DNA of 39,676 nucleotides from Amphimedon queenslandica (GCF_000090795.2 NW_003546245.1:371379-411054); one strand, 5' to 3'; shown: positions 1-14,310, counted from the first letter of the stretch. Made by a program: numbers and translations. The notes: generated by a model not told the origin, from the letters alone.

Positions 1-1
1 A

Positions 2-1214
2 GAGCATGTTATAGACATTCGAAGCATTGATCGGGATGTAGTCTAAATTAGATCTTGTGCCAACTTTTTTTGTGCACGTATCAGTATCTAAATTGTTATT
101 TCATGCACTGACATCATGGTAGAGTTGAGAGTTCATTTCCTTTATTAAATTCCTCTTCCTTTAACAAGAATTAATTGTTTCTACTAGATTGTGGTTTGGG
201 TAATACTCATTTTTATGCAAAAGAGAACAAAGAAGTATCCCGATTGCTTTGGAGGGAGACCAGGATTCGTTTTGTAAGTCAATAATAAAGACTGATCACT
301 CTAAATTCTTCCTCATAGTCCGATAAACTTCCTTAACCCTCGGCACAAGTTCGTCTATGTGATGGCTTGTGGTGCTCTTGCCTCAACGTGGTTTCAGATT
401 ACTTTGAATGAATACAGCATTGACTTTAATGTGAACAAATGGGGAGCCAGCTTTGTTAGCAGTTAGTTCAATGATGCAAAAAAATCACTAGCTGTTTTGC
501 CTTATAGTTTTCTTTATCATGTATTTGCTTCTTGTTAATATTATCGTGACATTTCCACTCCTGGCCTGTGTTGAAGCACCTGTCCCTATTGTTGGATATA
601 CTCTAGGGGCCATATACAGTGATGTGTAGTAAGTTTACTAAATTAGCTGATTGATGAAAACAATCTTAGGATTCAGATGGTGGTAAAAAAAAAGTTCATT
701 TTATTTGTAATATGTTTTTAGTTTGGGAATTGGAGTGTATAACCTTGTGATGAACCTACGTCAAGCAGATGCAGATGATATTGGAACTCCAAAAGTCTAC
801 TCTAATTTACTGGTTAGTTTAGTTTAAGAATAACTATTTTAATCCCTTTTAATGTTTTAGTATAGTCAATACGTGATTGCATATGCTCCTGAAATCTTTT
901 GCATTATTGGTATTGTGCTATGGTATCATTACAAAATCATTAGAGAGACTGTGAGAATTTGTAGAGCTGATGGCAACTGGAAGGAAGTTGTGAGTCAAAG
1001 AGAGAGAGAGAGAAATGGATGATTAAATGTAATGTACTAGGTCGTTCAACAACCTCAATCTCAGTCTCAGATCAAGTATGTCAAACGATTACTATATGAG
1101 AGGTATGGTAATGATGCTTGGTATTTTAAGTATGTGATATGTTGTTTTAGGAATCCAACTTTCTTTAAGAAACACATTAATACAAGTAAAGTTATACTGT
1201 TATTATTATCATTG

Positions 1215-1247
<33 letters not shown>

Positions 1248-2896
1248 GTTATTAATTATTTAGGGGTGAAGCTTCCATTCTCATTATTGATAGTATGTAT
1301 TGTTGATGCTGTCATTATCTTTCAGGTATGCTTGTAACAAAAAAGCAAGTCTGATTGCTTTCTTCTGTTTTTCTAGCTTGTTACATTCACTGTTTTTCTA
1401 ATACCATATCTGTTTGACTATTTAAAAGGAGAAGTAAAATCATGGAATGATGAGATTCTATTTTTGAATGACAATCAAATAAAGATCGCTAATAGGGTCT
1501 TTGACAGTTTGACTTCTATATCAGTTCTTTCACCAATTTTAGCTGTTGTCATTTTGGTGGGGCATTTCATTCATGTTATATACTCAGTCCAGTATGTATT
1601 TTCACTAAAATAATTATTAAAAAAAATATTTTCCTCATAATGTGTAGAGTTGAATTGAAAGAATTTAGAACTGGAGGGAAAAAACTCTTCAAAAAGATAA
1701 AGTTTCCATCAATTACTTTGGTAAGACTTACATTGTACGAAAATATTCCATTTATGAGCTTTTCATTCCCTAGTCTTCTTCTGTAAGGTATGCTGGATAT
1801 CAAATTGCTGCAGTAATAACAGGTATCCGTAACTTGATCTTTATCAAATCAATATTTGCCTTATATAGCTTGGTTTGTCTATTATTTCGTCATCTTTGTG
1901 TTACTTTCTCTCGTGGCTGCATTGATAATATTCCCTTCACAGCTGGGATACTACTACTACAAATTTTTGTACGCATAATAATCAATTTTTATGTCCACTG
2001 GTATCTACTGATATCACTTTCTAACCTGTATAATTATAGTGTCCTTGTTGCTTGGTTTGTGATTTTAACAGTCTCCCAGATTATCATTTGCAAGTTATTA
2101 TTTGTAGCTAAAGAAAGCAGTTCAATGAAGACATTGATCATTACCAACAAGTCAGCTATATACTATATAACCTAACTATTAGTAGATGCATGAACACTTT
2201 GTTGTTGTTTTAGGAGAATGTTTTGCTTCTTTTCTTATGTTATGCTTTTGTATAACATTGCCACTGGACTTATGACTGCTATTTTGCGTGTCACTCTCTC
2301 TTTCTTGTCTATGGTTATCCTGCTGCCGCGAATGGACCGCCTCCTGTTTTTAAAAGGTTTTGAAAGATTTGATTCAGGTCTGTATTTTACAAAGCTATAT
2401 GCTTTGTCTGTTTTATTATATTTACATTATCTAGGCTTTAATATGTATAAAAGTTTTGTCCTGGTCGAGAATTTGCTCAAAAACCCAGTCCTTCAAGTCT
2501 TTGTTATGCTCCTGCAATCAAACAAAAAGCTGAGCTCTGAGAACCATGATTTCTCTATGAAGATGATGAGCGAAGGTTTGTTAATGTGCCTTTTTTACAT
2601 CAACATTTCAGATAATATTTATTCCAACATTAGGAGACAATGATTATATTTTGCCATCAGCTGCTGCCAGGGTTTCTACTCGAGCCAGAAACCGCTGGTT
2701 TGTTGCTTACACGCTCATTAAGAACCCAAAGCTAAGGAAGACCTGGGCAGGAGGTTATACTGATAAATGTGATGATGATATTACTCAAAAAGTAGATGTT
2801 GTAGAGTATGATGGAGTTTCCTTGCTACCTGAGGCTATGATTGATTTACCTGATGAGAAAAAGCTCCTGTCACCTTATTCAGCTTCAGAATGTTAA
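2..2896 (+). CDS. STRA6: STRA6-like retinol-binding-protein receptor / vitamin A transporter, 5' partial
   Basis: Likely a multi-span plasma-membrane protein of the STRA6/RBP-receptor family, which moves retinol across membranes. My exons: 2-37, 188-273, 319-461, 508-625, 722-812, 861-989, 1041-1129, 1151-1325, 1377-1591, 1648-1720, 1774-2150, 2214-2377, 2435-2575, 2634-2896. All have AG/GT borders and one continuous frame; about 699 residues are visible and the N-terminus lies left of the window. Family marks: a CFGGRPGFV motif before a membrane stretch, APVPIVGYTLGAIYSDV, RYAGYQIA, MDRLLFLKGFERFDSG, NPVLQVFVMLLQ, and near the C-terminus RARNRWFVAYTLIKNPKL, which resembles the ARxRWxLAYTLLxNP segment of vertebrate STRA6. 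Several segments are strongly hydrophobic. Exon 8 carries an in-frame ATT run coding for about ten isoleucines. The last acceptor must be the AG at 2632-2633; the alternative at about 2610 reads into a stop. The family call is firm. The substrate is unproven, because many invertebrate members have no known ligand. Confidence 0.8.
1209..1247 (+). repeat. In-frame (ATT)n microsatellite inside an exon
   Basis: A run of ATT trinucleotides lies wholly within STRA6-like exon 8 (1151-1325). In the reading frame it encodes an uninterrupted string of isoleucines in a hydrophobic segment. No splice sites flank it that would make it an intron while keeping the frame. The same trinucleotide elsewhere in the window is non-coding. 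Confidence 0.8.
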
Positions 2897-3237
2897 CAAA
2901 TGTAAAGTCAAATTGACTTCTTAGTCTGACTGCATATCTATTATCTATTCTAATTTGGTTTCATTTTCCCCATTTTATTTTTATAATAATTACTCACATT
3001 GTGCAAATCATGTTGTAAAAATTACACAGCAAAAAAGGAACACAAATCAACAATAATTAACAATTATACTACAAAATGACAACAATATCCACATAATCAA
3101 CAAAAACAACAACAAATGAAACTACTTGCCTCTCAGAAGTACAAATTGGAATAATAATAACAACAATAATAATTATTAATTATAATTAATGACGGGGTGC
3201 TGTAGTGCTTTCTAATAATTGGTTTTTGTCCTTTTAA
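2897..3237. other. Tail-to-tail intergenic / 3' UTR region
   Basis: This region lies between the STRA6-like stop (2896, + strand) and the PRUNE2-like stop (3238, - strand). It is AT-rich, with CAA/AAT-rich low-complexity stretches (about 3040-3190) and no convincing ORF. It presumably holds both 3' UTRs. Confidence 0.6.
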
Positions 3238-5594
3238 TTACTTCTCATTTGTTGGTGAATCTGGTTTTTCTAAATAATGGGACGGATTCAGGTGATGATC
3301 AACGCTACAAATTGAACAAGAAAAAAGAACATAAAAATATGGCGTAAGACTCATCAAGATAGGTCTAACCTTCTCACAGCCTCTGGTATGAGCATTGCAT
3401 CTAATTTAACTTGTTCGTTGAGCTCCTTCAGACTATTGATGTGAGAGACTTTTCTGTAAAACTTGCGACTAAACGAATAAATTTTAAATAAAATAAATTA
3501 AATCGTACAAATAAATTGAAAAAATAGTTTATTTTCTGTTCTTGTTCACACCTTTTTTTACACCTTTGAGGTGTTAAAAGGAACAGGAAGTAAAGAATTA
3601 ATTAAAATGATTTACTAAAAATTCAAAAAAATAAATTAAAATGATACAAATAAATTTTAAAATAATTTATTTCCTGTTCTTTTTCACACCTTTTTTCACA
3701 CCTTTTTTCACACTTTATATGCACCAGGCAATAAAAAAATCCAAGTTAAAAGAATTTTGTCTTATTTCCCACCCCAAAATCTCCAGAATATGTCTTTGTA
3801 TAATTAAATAAATTACCTGATGAAAGGTCTTAAAAGCCGAAGCATTGTCTTGACCCAAAACGATGGATGAACAATAAACAAGTTTTTCAAATTTTTACGC
3901 AACCTAAAAACATAACACAAATGATAACATTGAATTTGACAACAAGTCACTGAGCAAAATATTTACATTGAAACTTGTGCTTTTACCTTCTATCAATCAT
4001 TCTATAGAAGCGATGGAACCACTGAATGCCAGGCATGCTGTTCCTAGGGGCTCCACTGTGCAGATAGACTATCACATAATCATCAACAACAAGCTTTTCA
4101 ACCACTGAGAGAACATAACTACATGCAGTAAAAAACACAAACATTAATTGATTTTATTTCCTCCCCTTTTTGCTCTTACAAGAAAAGCTGTGAAATAACT
4201 TGAGGATAATTCCGTAGACTTTTTGGTGGTAGATAAAACGAGCTGATGACAACAATGGCTGTCTGATCATTCCCAAGATAGCCTGTAGTAGGAATAAATA
4301 ATATATTTCATTAGGACAAGACACTCCTACACTAAACACTACTCAAATGTCATGTAGTGAGTGCATATACATGTTTCAATAAAAACATGACATTTATTAT
4401 TTTTGAGCAACTTTAAAAATTCATAAAAAATTCAAACTTGATTGGAATGAGCTCAAACTTTCTACGCAACATAAGTACATGTATATGTATCAGAAAACAT
4501 TATAAAAATGGAGAATTCTCTACTTTTCATTTTTGACAAAATTTGACAAAAATCCCTGTACTATAGTACAGGGACTTTGGCCCGATTTTTAAGCAACTTG
4601 AAAAATTCGTAAAAAATCTAAACTTGATTGGAATGAGCTCAAACTTTCTACGCAACATAAGTACATGTATATGTATCAGAAAACATTATAAAAATGGAGA
4701 ATTCTCTACTTTTCATTTTTGACAAAATTTGACAAAAATCCCTGTACTATAGTACAGGGACTTTGGCCCGATTTTTAAGCAACTTGAAAAATTCGTAAAA
4801 AATCTAAACTTGATTGGAATGAGCTCAAACTTTCTACGCAACATAAGTACATGTATATGTATCAGAAAACATTATAAAAATGGAGAATTCTCTACTTTTC
4901 ATTTTTGACAAAATTTGACAAAAATCCCTGTACTATAGTACAGGGACTTTGTTCCATTTTGGAGCAACTTTAAAAATTCGTAAAAAATCCAAACTTGATT
5001 GGAATGAGCTCAAACTTTCTACACAACATAAGTACATGTATATGTATCAGAAAACATTATAAAAATGGAGAATCTTTTACTTTTAAATTTTGGCACTATT
5101 ATACGTACATATCACAATTCCCTTCATCTCTCTTACTGTACATACCTCCATGTTGTACAATAGGGCGATACAGCTCAATCAGTTTAAGACTTATCCGTCT
5201 CTCCTCTCCTCCTATCATGACTAGTCTAAAGTCCCTTGTGTCCTTACTCTCCTCCTCTGGCGTGTACTCAGGAATAGCAGGAGGCGGTACATCAGACTAA
5301 CAAATAATAATAAAATAATAAAAAAGAAATTACATAATTACTTCTTGTGGGAGGATAGCAGCTGGAGACGACACAATGACCTGAGGTTCAAGAGGATGTG
5401 GATGAGGATCATCGATTGAACTAATGCTACGATCCGCTAGATTAGAAAGAGACGCATTTGGTGAGGGAGTCTTGTTTCTTTCTTCGTCGCTGTCTTGAGC
5501 CAGTGCAAAGGAATCCATGCTCTCTCCTAGTCGTGCACTGATACTTTCTAACTGTAGCAGACTGCCTTGTTGACTGGCTGTCAGCTAGAGACAC

Positions 5595-5645
<51 letters not shown>

Positions 5646-6394
5646 CAGTTTTTCTTACGTGTGGTTCTAACTGTCCCTCCTCTTCACCGGTCGTTTCCCG
5701 TTCCCCTTTCTCCTCTCTCCCCTTCTCTCTTTCCTTCTCATCCTCTTTCACGGACGCAGGGAGTGGAAGAGGTGGAGGGTCTTCGAGATATATAGTCTCA
5801 GATCTTGGGAAACCCCTCAACCTATGAGTCTTAACTTCGCTAAAATAAGTTTTCAAGATAAATTAATTAAAAGCCATACAATCAAAGCACTACATTATCA
5901 TTAATTATATTCTATTGCCTTACTCTGGAGGTGAGTCGGTCAGACAGGACATGATGAGAGGTAGGATCTGTTTACGCGAGAATGAGGTGTTCCCTTGTTC
6001 CATTATGATACCGTCAAAGAGACCCTCTCCGATCCTCTCCACCTGCAACTGATGGTCGGCCTCAAGACTGGCCGCTATAGAGTCTACGAGATCTGCCGGA
6101 ACACTCGCTGGAGGGAGCCCAGGACGCTGATAGAGTGCTATTTGTCTCCGAAGTGGTTTCAGCTGTATGCTCAATAGAACTAGTATGTGGAGCTCTTGCT
6201 GTGATGAAAATAGCTCCAAATCGCTCGTGGCGTTCATTTTTGTTGCCAGAAAGTCCGTCACTAATAGTGTCATTGACGAGAAACCAACGATGAAGTTACC
6301 AGCTTCGGACTTTTTAAAATCCTTTCTGAGTATCTGAAGAGCTGTCAAGTCGCTTACATCTTCACGAGCTGTCAGTACCTAAAATAAATACATG

Positions 6395-6430
<36 letters not shown>

Positions 6431-6955
6431 AGTAATAACGATCTACTATTATTGTCTTGTGCAATTACTATCTCACGCACATAAAAGACACAACAGTGAC
6501 AATACAGCAGTCCCTTGATAAGTAACAAAGTGTTACCTGTTCTCTTATTGTGCTTATATACACAAACACAACTGTACAGTGTAGTATAGTATTATTATTA
6601 TTATTATTATTATACACATGAATGATTACATGTGTGTGTGTGCATTTTCAGCATAACCAAGCCTAATTAAATGTAGTCAGGGTACATGAAGGTAACAAGA
6701 TAACCTTACAAGAATTGGCAACAACAAGTACATTATACACATACACACTTTTATACTACAGGCTTATTATACATTGAAAAGTAACGACTTGTTTTGTAAT
6801 AAATTGAAAGCAATCAGTGAGGAGAGTTGCTGCTCATTTCCTCCTTCAATATGATAAGAATTTATTACTTTATTATGAATTATTCTTATCATTTATTAAA
6901 GTACTTTACAACTTCCTATGACCTCTTAATTGTCTAATTATATTATAAGAGTAAC

Positions 6956-6987
<32 letters not shown>

Positions 6988-7765
6988 TATAATTAAATTA
7001 ACTTACATTGTAGTATAATTGATCACTTGATAAGCTAACGAAAGATCCTAATTTCCCCGCAATCTCAACATCCTTCTCCGTCACTCTGGTCTCTATCTTC
7101 AAATTACCCGTATCTATCAAAATGGCTGACAGCAAAAATGTTGCCACATCGTTTGGCATTTCGTAATCCTCAGAGCTTAAAAGTTTCTCAGCTACCAGCG
7201 TAGAGCAAGAACCGACCGGCTCTATGACACGATAACATTCAAAGGTGAGGGCATCGTCATGATGATCGATTATCTCATCAACATAAGGTCTTATGCTCTC
7301 GTCCGGTACATTGTGATCAACAAGAGTCACCCGAGGGTGTGGCAAATCAGAGAGGGAGACCTCGGGGAGGAACAAGAAATAAGACGAGTCAATTTTAAGA
7401 TGATTCAGTAGCCAGACAATGTCCTGACGTAATGAGAGGTCCTCCCTGAGACAGTTTAGAAGAGGGAGGGAGAAGAAAGAGGAACTAATAGTTGACCAGT
7501 AAAAATGAGCGAGAGACAGAGAGCAGGCAACAGAATCAAGATCACAGGACTCATTGCCAACCACTAGGCGAGTGGCAAGAATGCCTTCATCCTGTAAAAG
7601 AGAATAATATGTAATTGTTAGAGCATGAGTGACTGTTTTGGTTGAGTTATAAATATAAGAGTAAGTTATTTGCTATAAAGGAGATGTTAACTGCTAAAGG
7701 CCGCAACTCACCAATTCCTTAATGTGCTCGCTTGCATGCTTTACAAATTCAGAGAGAGCTGACAT
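3238..7765 (-). CDS. PRUNE2: PRUNE2-like protein: DHH/DHHA2 phosphoesterase fused to a BCH (CRAL-TRIO-like) domain
   Basis: Exons (in order): 7765-7712, 7591-7007, 6378-5924, 5839-5659, 5584-5342, 5296-5146, 4282-4180, 4118-3987, 3903-3817, 3468-3370, 3304-3238. They give 718 residues with every phase consistent. Residues about 20-365 are a PRUNE-type DHH plus DHHA2 phosphoesterase: GNESCDLDS (30-38), LVDHN (Asp110), a true DHH at 127-129 (human PRUNE1 has DHR), GSCST and ILID (Asp178), then GNTSFSRKQILPLI. Family members hydrolyse short polyphosphates or nucleoside oligophosphates. An acidic, Pro/Ser-rich linker (about 366-510) follows. Residues about 520-715 match the BNIP2/caytaxin BCH domain: LKLIELYRPIVQHGGYLGND, VDDYVIVYLHSGAPRNSMPG, RMIDRRLRKNLKNLFIVHPS, RPFISRKFY. 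BCH domains bind small GTPase regulators. This two-domain order is that of vertebrate PRUNE2 (BMCC1), but without its very long middle. The start ATG at 7765 lies 105 bp from the SBP2 ATG on the other strand. The metal ligands look intact, so activity is plausible. Confidence 0.85.
3469..3816. repeat. Intron with an imperfect direct duplication of about 150 bp
   Basis: In the second-to-last-but-one intron of the PRUNE2-like gene, a block of AAATAAATTAAA, ATACAAATAAATT, TTTATTT, CTGTTCTTGTTCACACC and TTTACACC motifs (about 3478-3570) recurs at about 3629-3710. The copies carry substitutions and an extra TTTTCACACC iteration. It has no coding content. Confidence 0.6.
4398..5092 (-). repeat. Tandem array of a ~186-bp repeat with palindromic junctions (intron of PRUNE2-like gene)
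   Basis: About 3.7 head-to-tail copies with a period of 185-186 bp. The anchor GAATGAGCTCAAACTTTCTAC occurs at about 4445, 4631, 4817 and 5002. The perfect 20-bp palindrome CCCTGTACTATAGTACAGGG occurs at 4554-4573, 4740-4759 and 4926-4945. The middle copies look essentially identical, and the outer ones diverge. Read from palindrome to palindrome, a unit starts GTACAGGGAC and ends ATCCCTGTAC, that is, short terminal inverted repeats around a TATA, as in a MITE. I give the minus strand because related copies in the ENO, ISOC2 and ACO1 introns have the same sense relative to their host gene. Confidence 0.9.
5591..5644. repeat. (AAT)n microsatellite
   Basis: About 18 uninterrupted AAT trinucleotides in the short PRUNE2-like intron between the exons ending at 5659 and starting at 5584. 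On the minus strand it makes a spurious poly-Tyr reading frame. Confidence 0.9.
6379..7006 (-). other. Large intron of PRUNE2-like gene
   Basis: This 628-bp intron lies between DHH exon 2 and DHHA2 exon 3. It contains only AT-rich sequence and simple repeats: AAAT runs at about 6393-6428, TTA runs at about 6592-6613 and AAT runs at about 6958-6985. I see no ORF or RNA gene in it. Confidence 0.6.
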
Positions 7766-7870
7766 TATCTGTAATAAAGAGAGAGGGGGAGAGTGGGGAA
7801 GAGAGAGAGAGGAAGAGGAAAAAGAAGCCCCACCCTTAACAGCTCGCCCACGCAACCACACCTACTAACT
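7766..7870. promoter_or_regulatory. Bidirectional promoter, PRUNE2-like / SECISBP2
   Basis: Only 105 bp separate the divergent start codons at 7765 (-) and 7871 (+). The interval is GA-rich on the + strand (about 7780-7822) with CCCACGC/CCACACC boxes near 7848-7862. I see no TATA box at a suitable spacing. A shared promoter is inferred from the head-to-head layout alone. An in-frame upstream ATG at 7793 would add 26 residues to SBP2. Confidence 0.5.
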
Positions 7871-10275
7871 ATGGAGTTTGCTGACGACTCGTGTGATGGA
7901 TTATGGCTTAGTTCAAGAAACAGAAGAAGAGGAGGGCAGGGAAGCAAAGAGAAGACCAAAACTAAGCCTACATACTTTATAGACACGTCTTCTGATACTG
8001 CACTGCTGAAAAGTGGGGCTGGAGGTGAAAGCAATGAGAAAGAAGAGGTTAGAATTAGTGACAACAATGATGAAGAAGCAATGGAGTTAGAGCTAGAGCA
8101 AGTTTGGAGCCAGCCTCCGTTTGATCCAAAGAGTTTAATAGGAAAACCTTTTATCATACCAGACAGGAGAGAGAGAGGGAGAGGGGAAGAAGGAACTTTA
8201 AAAGAAGAAACAAGAAGTACTGGCAGCAAGAGAGGATTACTAATGGTTGATAAGACACTAATGAAATCTTTACTGGTTTCAACTTCAGCTGAGGAGGATC
8301 AACATGAAGAGGTTTTCGATATGCATAAGGAAGCATGGCCCAGTATGTCACAGAGTGATGCAACGAAGAATGGAGAGACAGTGGATAGCAGTACTAATAA
8401 AAGTTTACCTGATTGGAGTACTATTGTGAAAACTGATCCAAAGGTAAACATGTGTAAATATCCTATGAGTCTGTATAGTTACTCCTCTCTCAGCCTTTAC
8501 CACAGAAAGAAGTGGTAATTCCTAGTGACAACATGGACATTGATCCGGAGGAGAAGAAGAAAAAGAAAAAGAAGAAAAAAGAAAAGAAACTAGAAGAGCC
8601 TATGACACTCGAACTGGGAAGCATACTTGATGCTTTACAAGTATTTAACAGCAACTAGAATTAGTTTTTCAAATGTTCCCTATAGAAATCAAAAGCTAAA
8701 GCAGATGCAAGACCAGTAAAGAAAATCACAGCTGGTACTGTTGCCCTTCCTCCTCCTCCTCTCTCTCTCCCTTCTTCTTCCACTGCCCCAGTCAATGATG
8801 CATCCATGACAGCTGCTAAGCTAAGCGGGACAAAGAATGTCCTGGACTCCTCTGCTCCTAGTGTGATGAGAGGAAAGGAGAGAGAGACTCCAAAGAAACG
8901 GAAGCCTTCATCTCTTAGAAAAGTAATAATAATAGCAGTCTGTCATATTATGTTTTAAAATGTTTAAATGCTCCTTATGTTGAGGTGGAAAATTTTCATT
9001 CATTGATCCAGACATGGTGCTAATTCTTGTTAATTGTAGCAATTTGCAAACTTAACATGTGCAATACAAAAATAATAATGTATCCTTTTCTCTGCTTCTA
9101 TAAGATCATTGATAAAGAGAGAGAAGAGCGAAAGAAGCAAGCTGGAGAGGGCCAACCCATACCTACAATGTAATAACCAAATCCATATCTTAATTATTAT
9201 TGTTAATTTAACTCTTTGGATAGTGTTGACATGCAAACTGTTCCGCAGAATACAAGTACACCAGGTCTTCACAACAGAAACTATAGAGAGTGAGAAAAGA
9301 AAACAAATCGTTAACATCTAACGTAGTCATTTTCTCCTCAAGATATTGCACACATTTAGTGACTGACAAGATTAATGGACTTGTGGAATCTCTCCTGAAT
9401 GACCTGAGCAGGTTCCAGGAGAGGATTTACAAGAATGAGCCTCTTAAGTTTAAGAGCAAGCGTCGGTTTGTTTGCGGGCTGCGTGAAGTCAAGAAGCACC
9501 TGTTGCTGAAACATTTAAAATGCGTCATAGTTCCACCCAACCTACAAAGAATACAATCACCAGGTATTAAGCAATAGTCAGATAATATAAAGCAATAATA
9601 TTATACATATGAAGAGTGTATTGATTAGAAAATTGTTATTTCACTCCTTTACTAGGCGGTATTGATGATACACTGAGCAGTATTATAGAATCAGCCAAAG
9701 AGCAAGAGGTACCACTGGTGTTTGCACTCAACAGGAGAAGACTGGCTTTTATTTTGAAAAAGAAATTCAATATTGGCTGCATTGGGATTATAAGTTGTGC
9801 AGGGGCCGAGGTAAATTAAGAATGACTGTCCATTGCATTTTTTCATCATTATTATTATTAAATTTCTAATTAGGAAACATACAAGAAGCTTATGGATCAA
9901 ATTCGCATCAGTACTGAGCAATATCAGCAAAAAAGGCGCAAAATTGAAAAAGAGCTGGCATCAGGAGCTCCTGCCACATATCAACCACAGCACAATAAAG
10001 ATGGAGTGACTATAGGTCAACCTGTTACCATTAATAACTATGAAGACTTGTTTGAGATGCAGACAGTGGAGGAGGAAGAAGAGGAAAGAGAGAAAGAGGA
10101 GGAGGAGGATGAAGGAGATGATTCTGTGGTTCCTGTTAGTCAGTGGAATCAACTTTTTGGTGAAGTCGATAAAGATGAATCTATTGGTGTTCCTTCTAAA
10201 CCAGCTCCTTCGTCATTCTCTTGGAATTTAGAGGCACCAGAATTTCTACCATTCAACATACCAAATTCAAACTGA
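7871..10275 (+). CDS. SECISBP2: SECIS-binding protein 2 (selenocysteine incorporation factor)
   Basis: Exons 7871-8443, 8506-8640, 8686-8922, 9105-9169, 9224-9289, 9343-9563, 9656-9810 and 9874-10275 give 617 residues in one frame. SBP2 binds the SECIS stem-loop in selenoprotein mRNAs through an L7Ae-type RNA-binding domain and recruits the Sec elongation factor. Here the L7Ae domain spans roughly residues 355-500: REYCTHLVTDK, KRRFVCGLREVKKHLLLKHL, KCVIVPPNLQRIQSPGGIDD, REQE-like AKEQEVPLVFALNRRRLAF, GIISCAGAEETYKKL. Upstream, a lysine-rich block (KKKKKKKKKEKKLEEPMTLELGSILDAL) and KKITAGTVALP resemble the SBP2 region before the Sec incorporation domain. The N-terminal third is low complexity, and the C-terminus is acidic (EEEEEEREKEEEED) and ends after a Ser/Pro stretch. 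It is shorter than the vertebrate protein. The start at 7871 is preferred because the upstream extension is simple-sequence; 7793 is the alternative. SBP2 and the paralogue SECISBP2L cannot be separated by eye. Confidence 0.88.
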
Positions 10276-10363
10276 ATGTTTTTAATTTTGATGATACGCA
10301 TATCTGTAAATAATTTTGTTCATAGATTTGTTGATACTCATACCAATTCTTTAATACTTGCTA

Positions 10364-10369
10364 AATAAA
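10364..10369 (+). terminator. Polyadenylation signal AATAAA for SECISBP2
   Basis: A canonical AATAAA about 90 bp after the SBP2 stop codon, within the 256-bp tail-to-tail gap to the enolase stop. Confidence 0.6.
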
Positions 10370-10531
10370 ATCCAGCAATACTGAGGAGCTTTTTTTCTGC
10401 CCCAACCCTTTAAAAGTTACTGATTAATTTTTGCTTAAAAGTTATCATAACTGCTACTTATAATCAGCAATACACTATACTGTACCACTAGACAATGTTG
10501 AATGGCTACTGTTTTTTTAAAGCAGCAAAGT

Positions 10532-13309
<2,778 letters not shown>

Positions 13310-14241
13310 ATGGGCGATTCCTGGTCATGCATATCCTGCTTAGGAGTTGAAGAGGCCCCGGTAAGTCATTCGATCTCTCCTGTACAGGTAGCCATGCGTT
13401 TTTTGTCTAAACATTCATCTTTCCTCTCCATTGAGGATAATTACTGATGCCTATCCTATCAGTATACCGGTTCCTAACTTGTAGCTTTATCAGAATTTCA
13501 TTTTAAAAAATAAACATTTTGTTTTGGTCCCTCTACTATCATCACCCAATTAATTTTATTGTTATTATTATTATTATTTCATGTATTGGTTTGGGTTTAT
13601 GTGTCTCTATTATTGGGTGGTTGTATTATTATTAGTGGTTTGATGCATGTTCAAAGACATGTTGTTACAATGTTTGAGCTAGTGTGGTAAATGACCCAGT
13701 TTGGTATGTTACTAAAAATAGCTTCAACTATATATAGACATGTATGTAGTACAAATTGTACCAATTATTGTTGTTACTAATGACCCTATCTCCCTCCCTT
13801 CTCCCTTCCCTTTATCCTTAATCCCTCCCCCCCCTCTCTCTCTACTTGTAACCCTCTCTTCTCTTCCTCCTCTCTCTTCTCTTTCTCTCTCCCCCCCCTC
13901 TCTCTCTCTCCCTCTCTCCAGCCTCCTAGAAGAAAAAAGATTGATCGGAGTATGATTGGATTACCACAAAACTTCCAACACACAGGTCATATTGGCTCGT
14001 CAGATTTTGGATCATCAGATGTAAGGACTAGAAGATGATGACATTAGATAAGAAGATGGCTGTTTTTGTTATTTTTATTCTATAGATATCATCAGTACAA
14101 TCTCAAATGCAAAGTAAAGGCGGCTACGATGAAGTAACTGAAGTACCCGAAGACGTGACGCCATCTGGACAATATGTGGTATGTACTTTACAATACTCCC
14201 TTTCTTCTTCCTATCTGTGTTTTATTATTTCCTTTCTCTCT

Positions 14242-14310
<69 letters not shown>

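Noticed and set aside
2611..2643. In-frame TGA near 2641 as a premature stop making the STRA6-like gene a pseudogene
   Set aside because: The stop appears only if the acceptor at about 2610 is used. The AG at 2632-2633 keeps the frame into the conserved C-terminus.
4398..5092. CRISPR-like array because of regular palindromic spacing
   Set aside because: The sequence between palindromes is itself repeated in every copy, so there are no unique spacers. The context is a eukaryotic intron.
5581..5856. Minus-strand ORF with a poly-tyrosine C-terminus as a separate gene
   Set aside because: Its N-terminal part is the real PRUNE2-like exon 5839-5659. The tyrosines are translation of an intronic (AAT)n microsatellite.
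9030..9321. ORFs of 95 and 70 codons around 9030-9321
   Set aside because: They overlap short SBP2 exons and introns in the wrong frames. The SBP2 splice model explains the coding parts.
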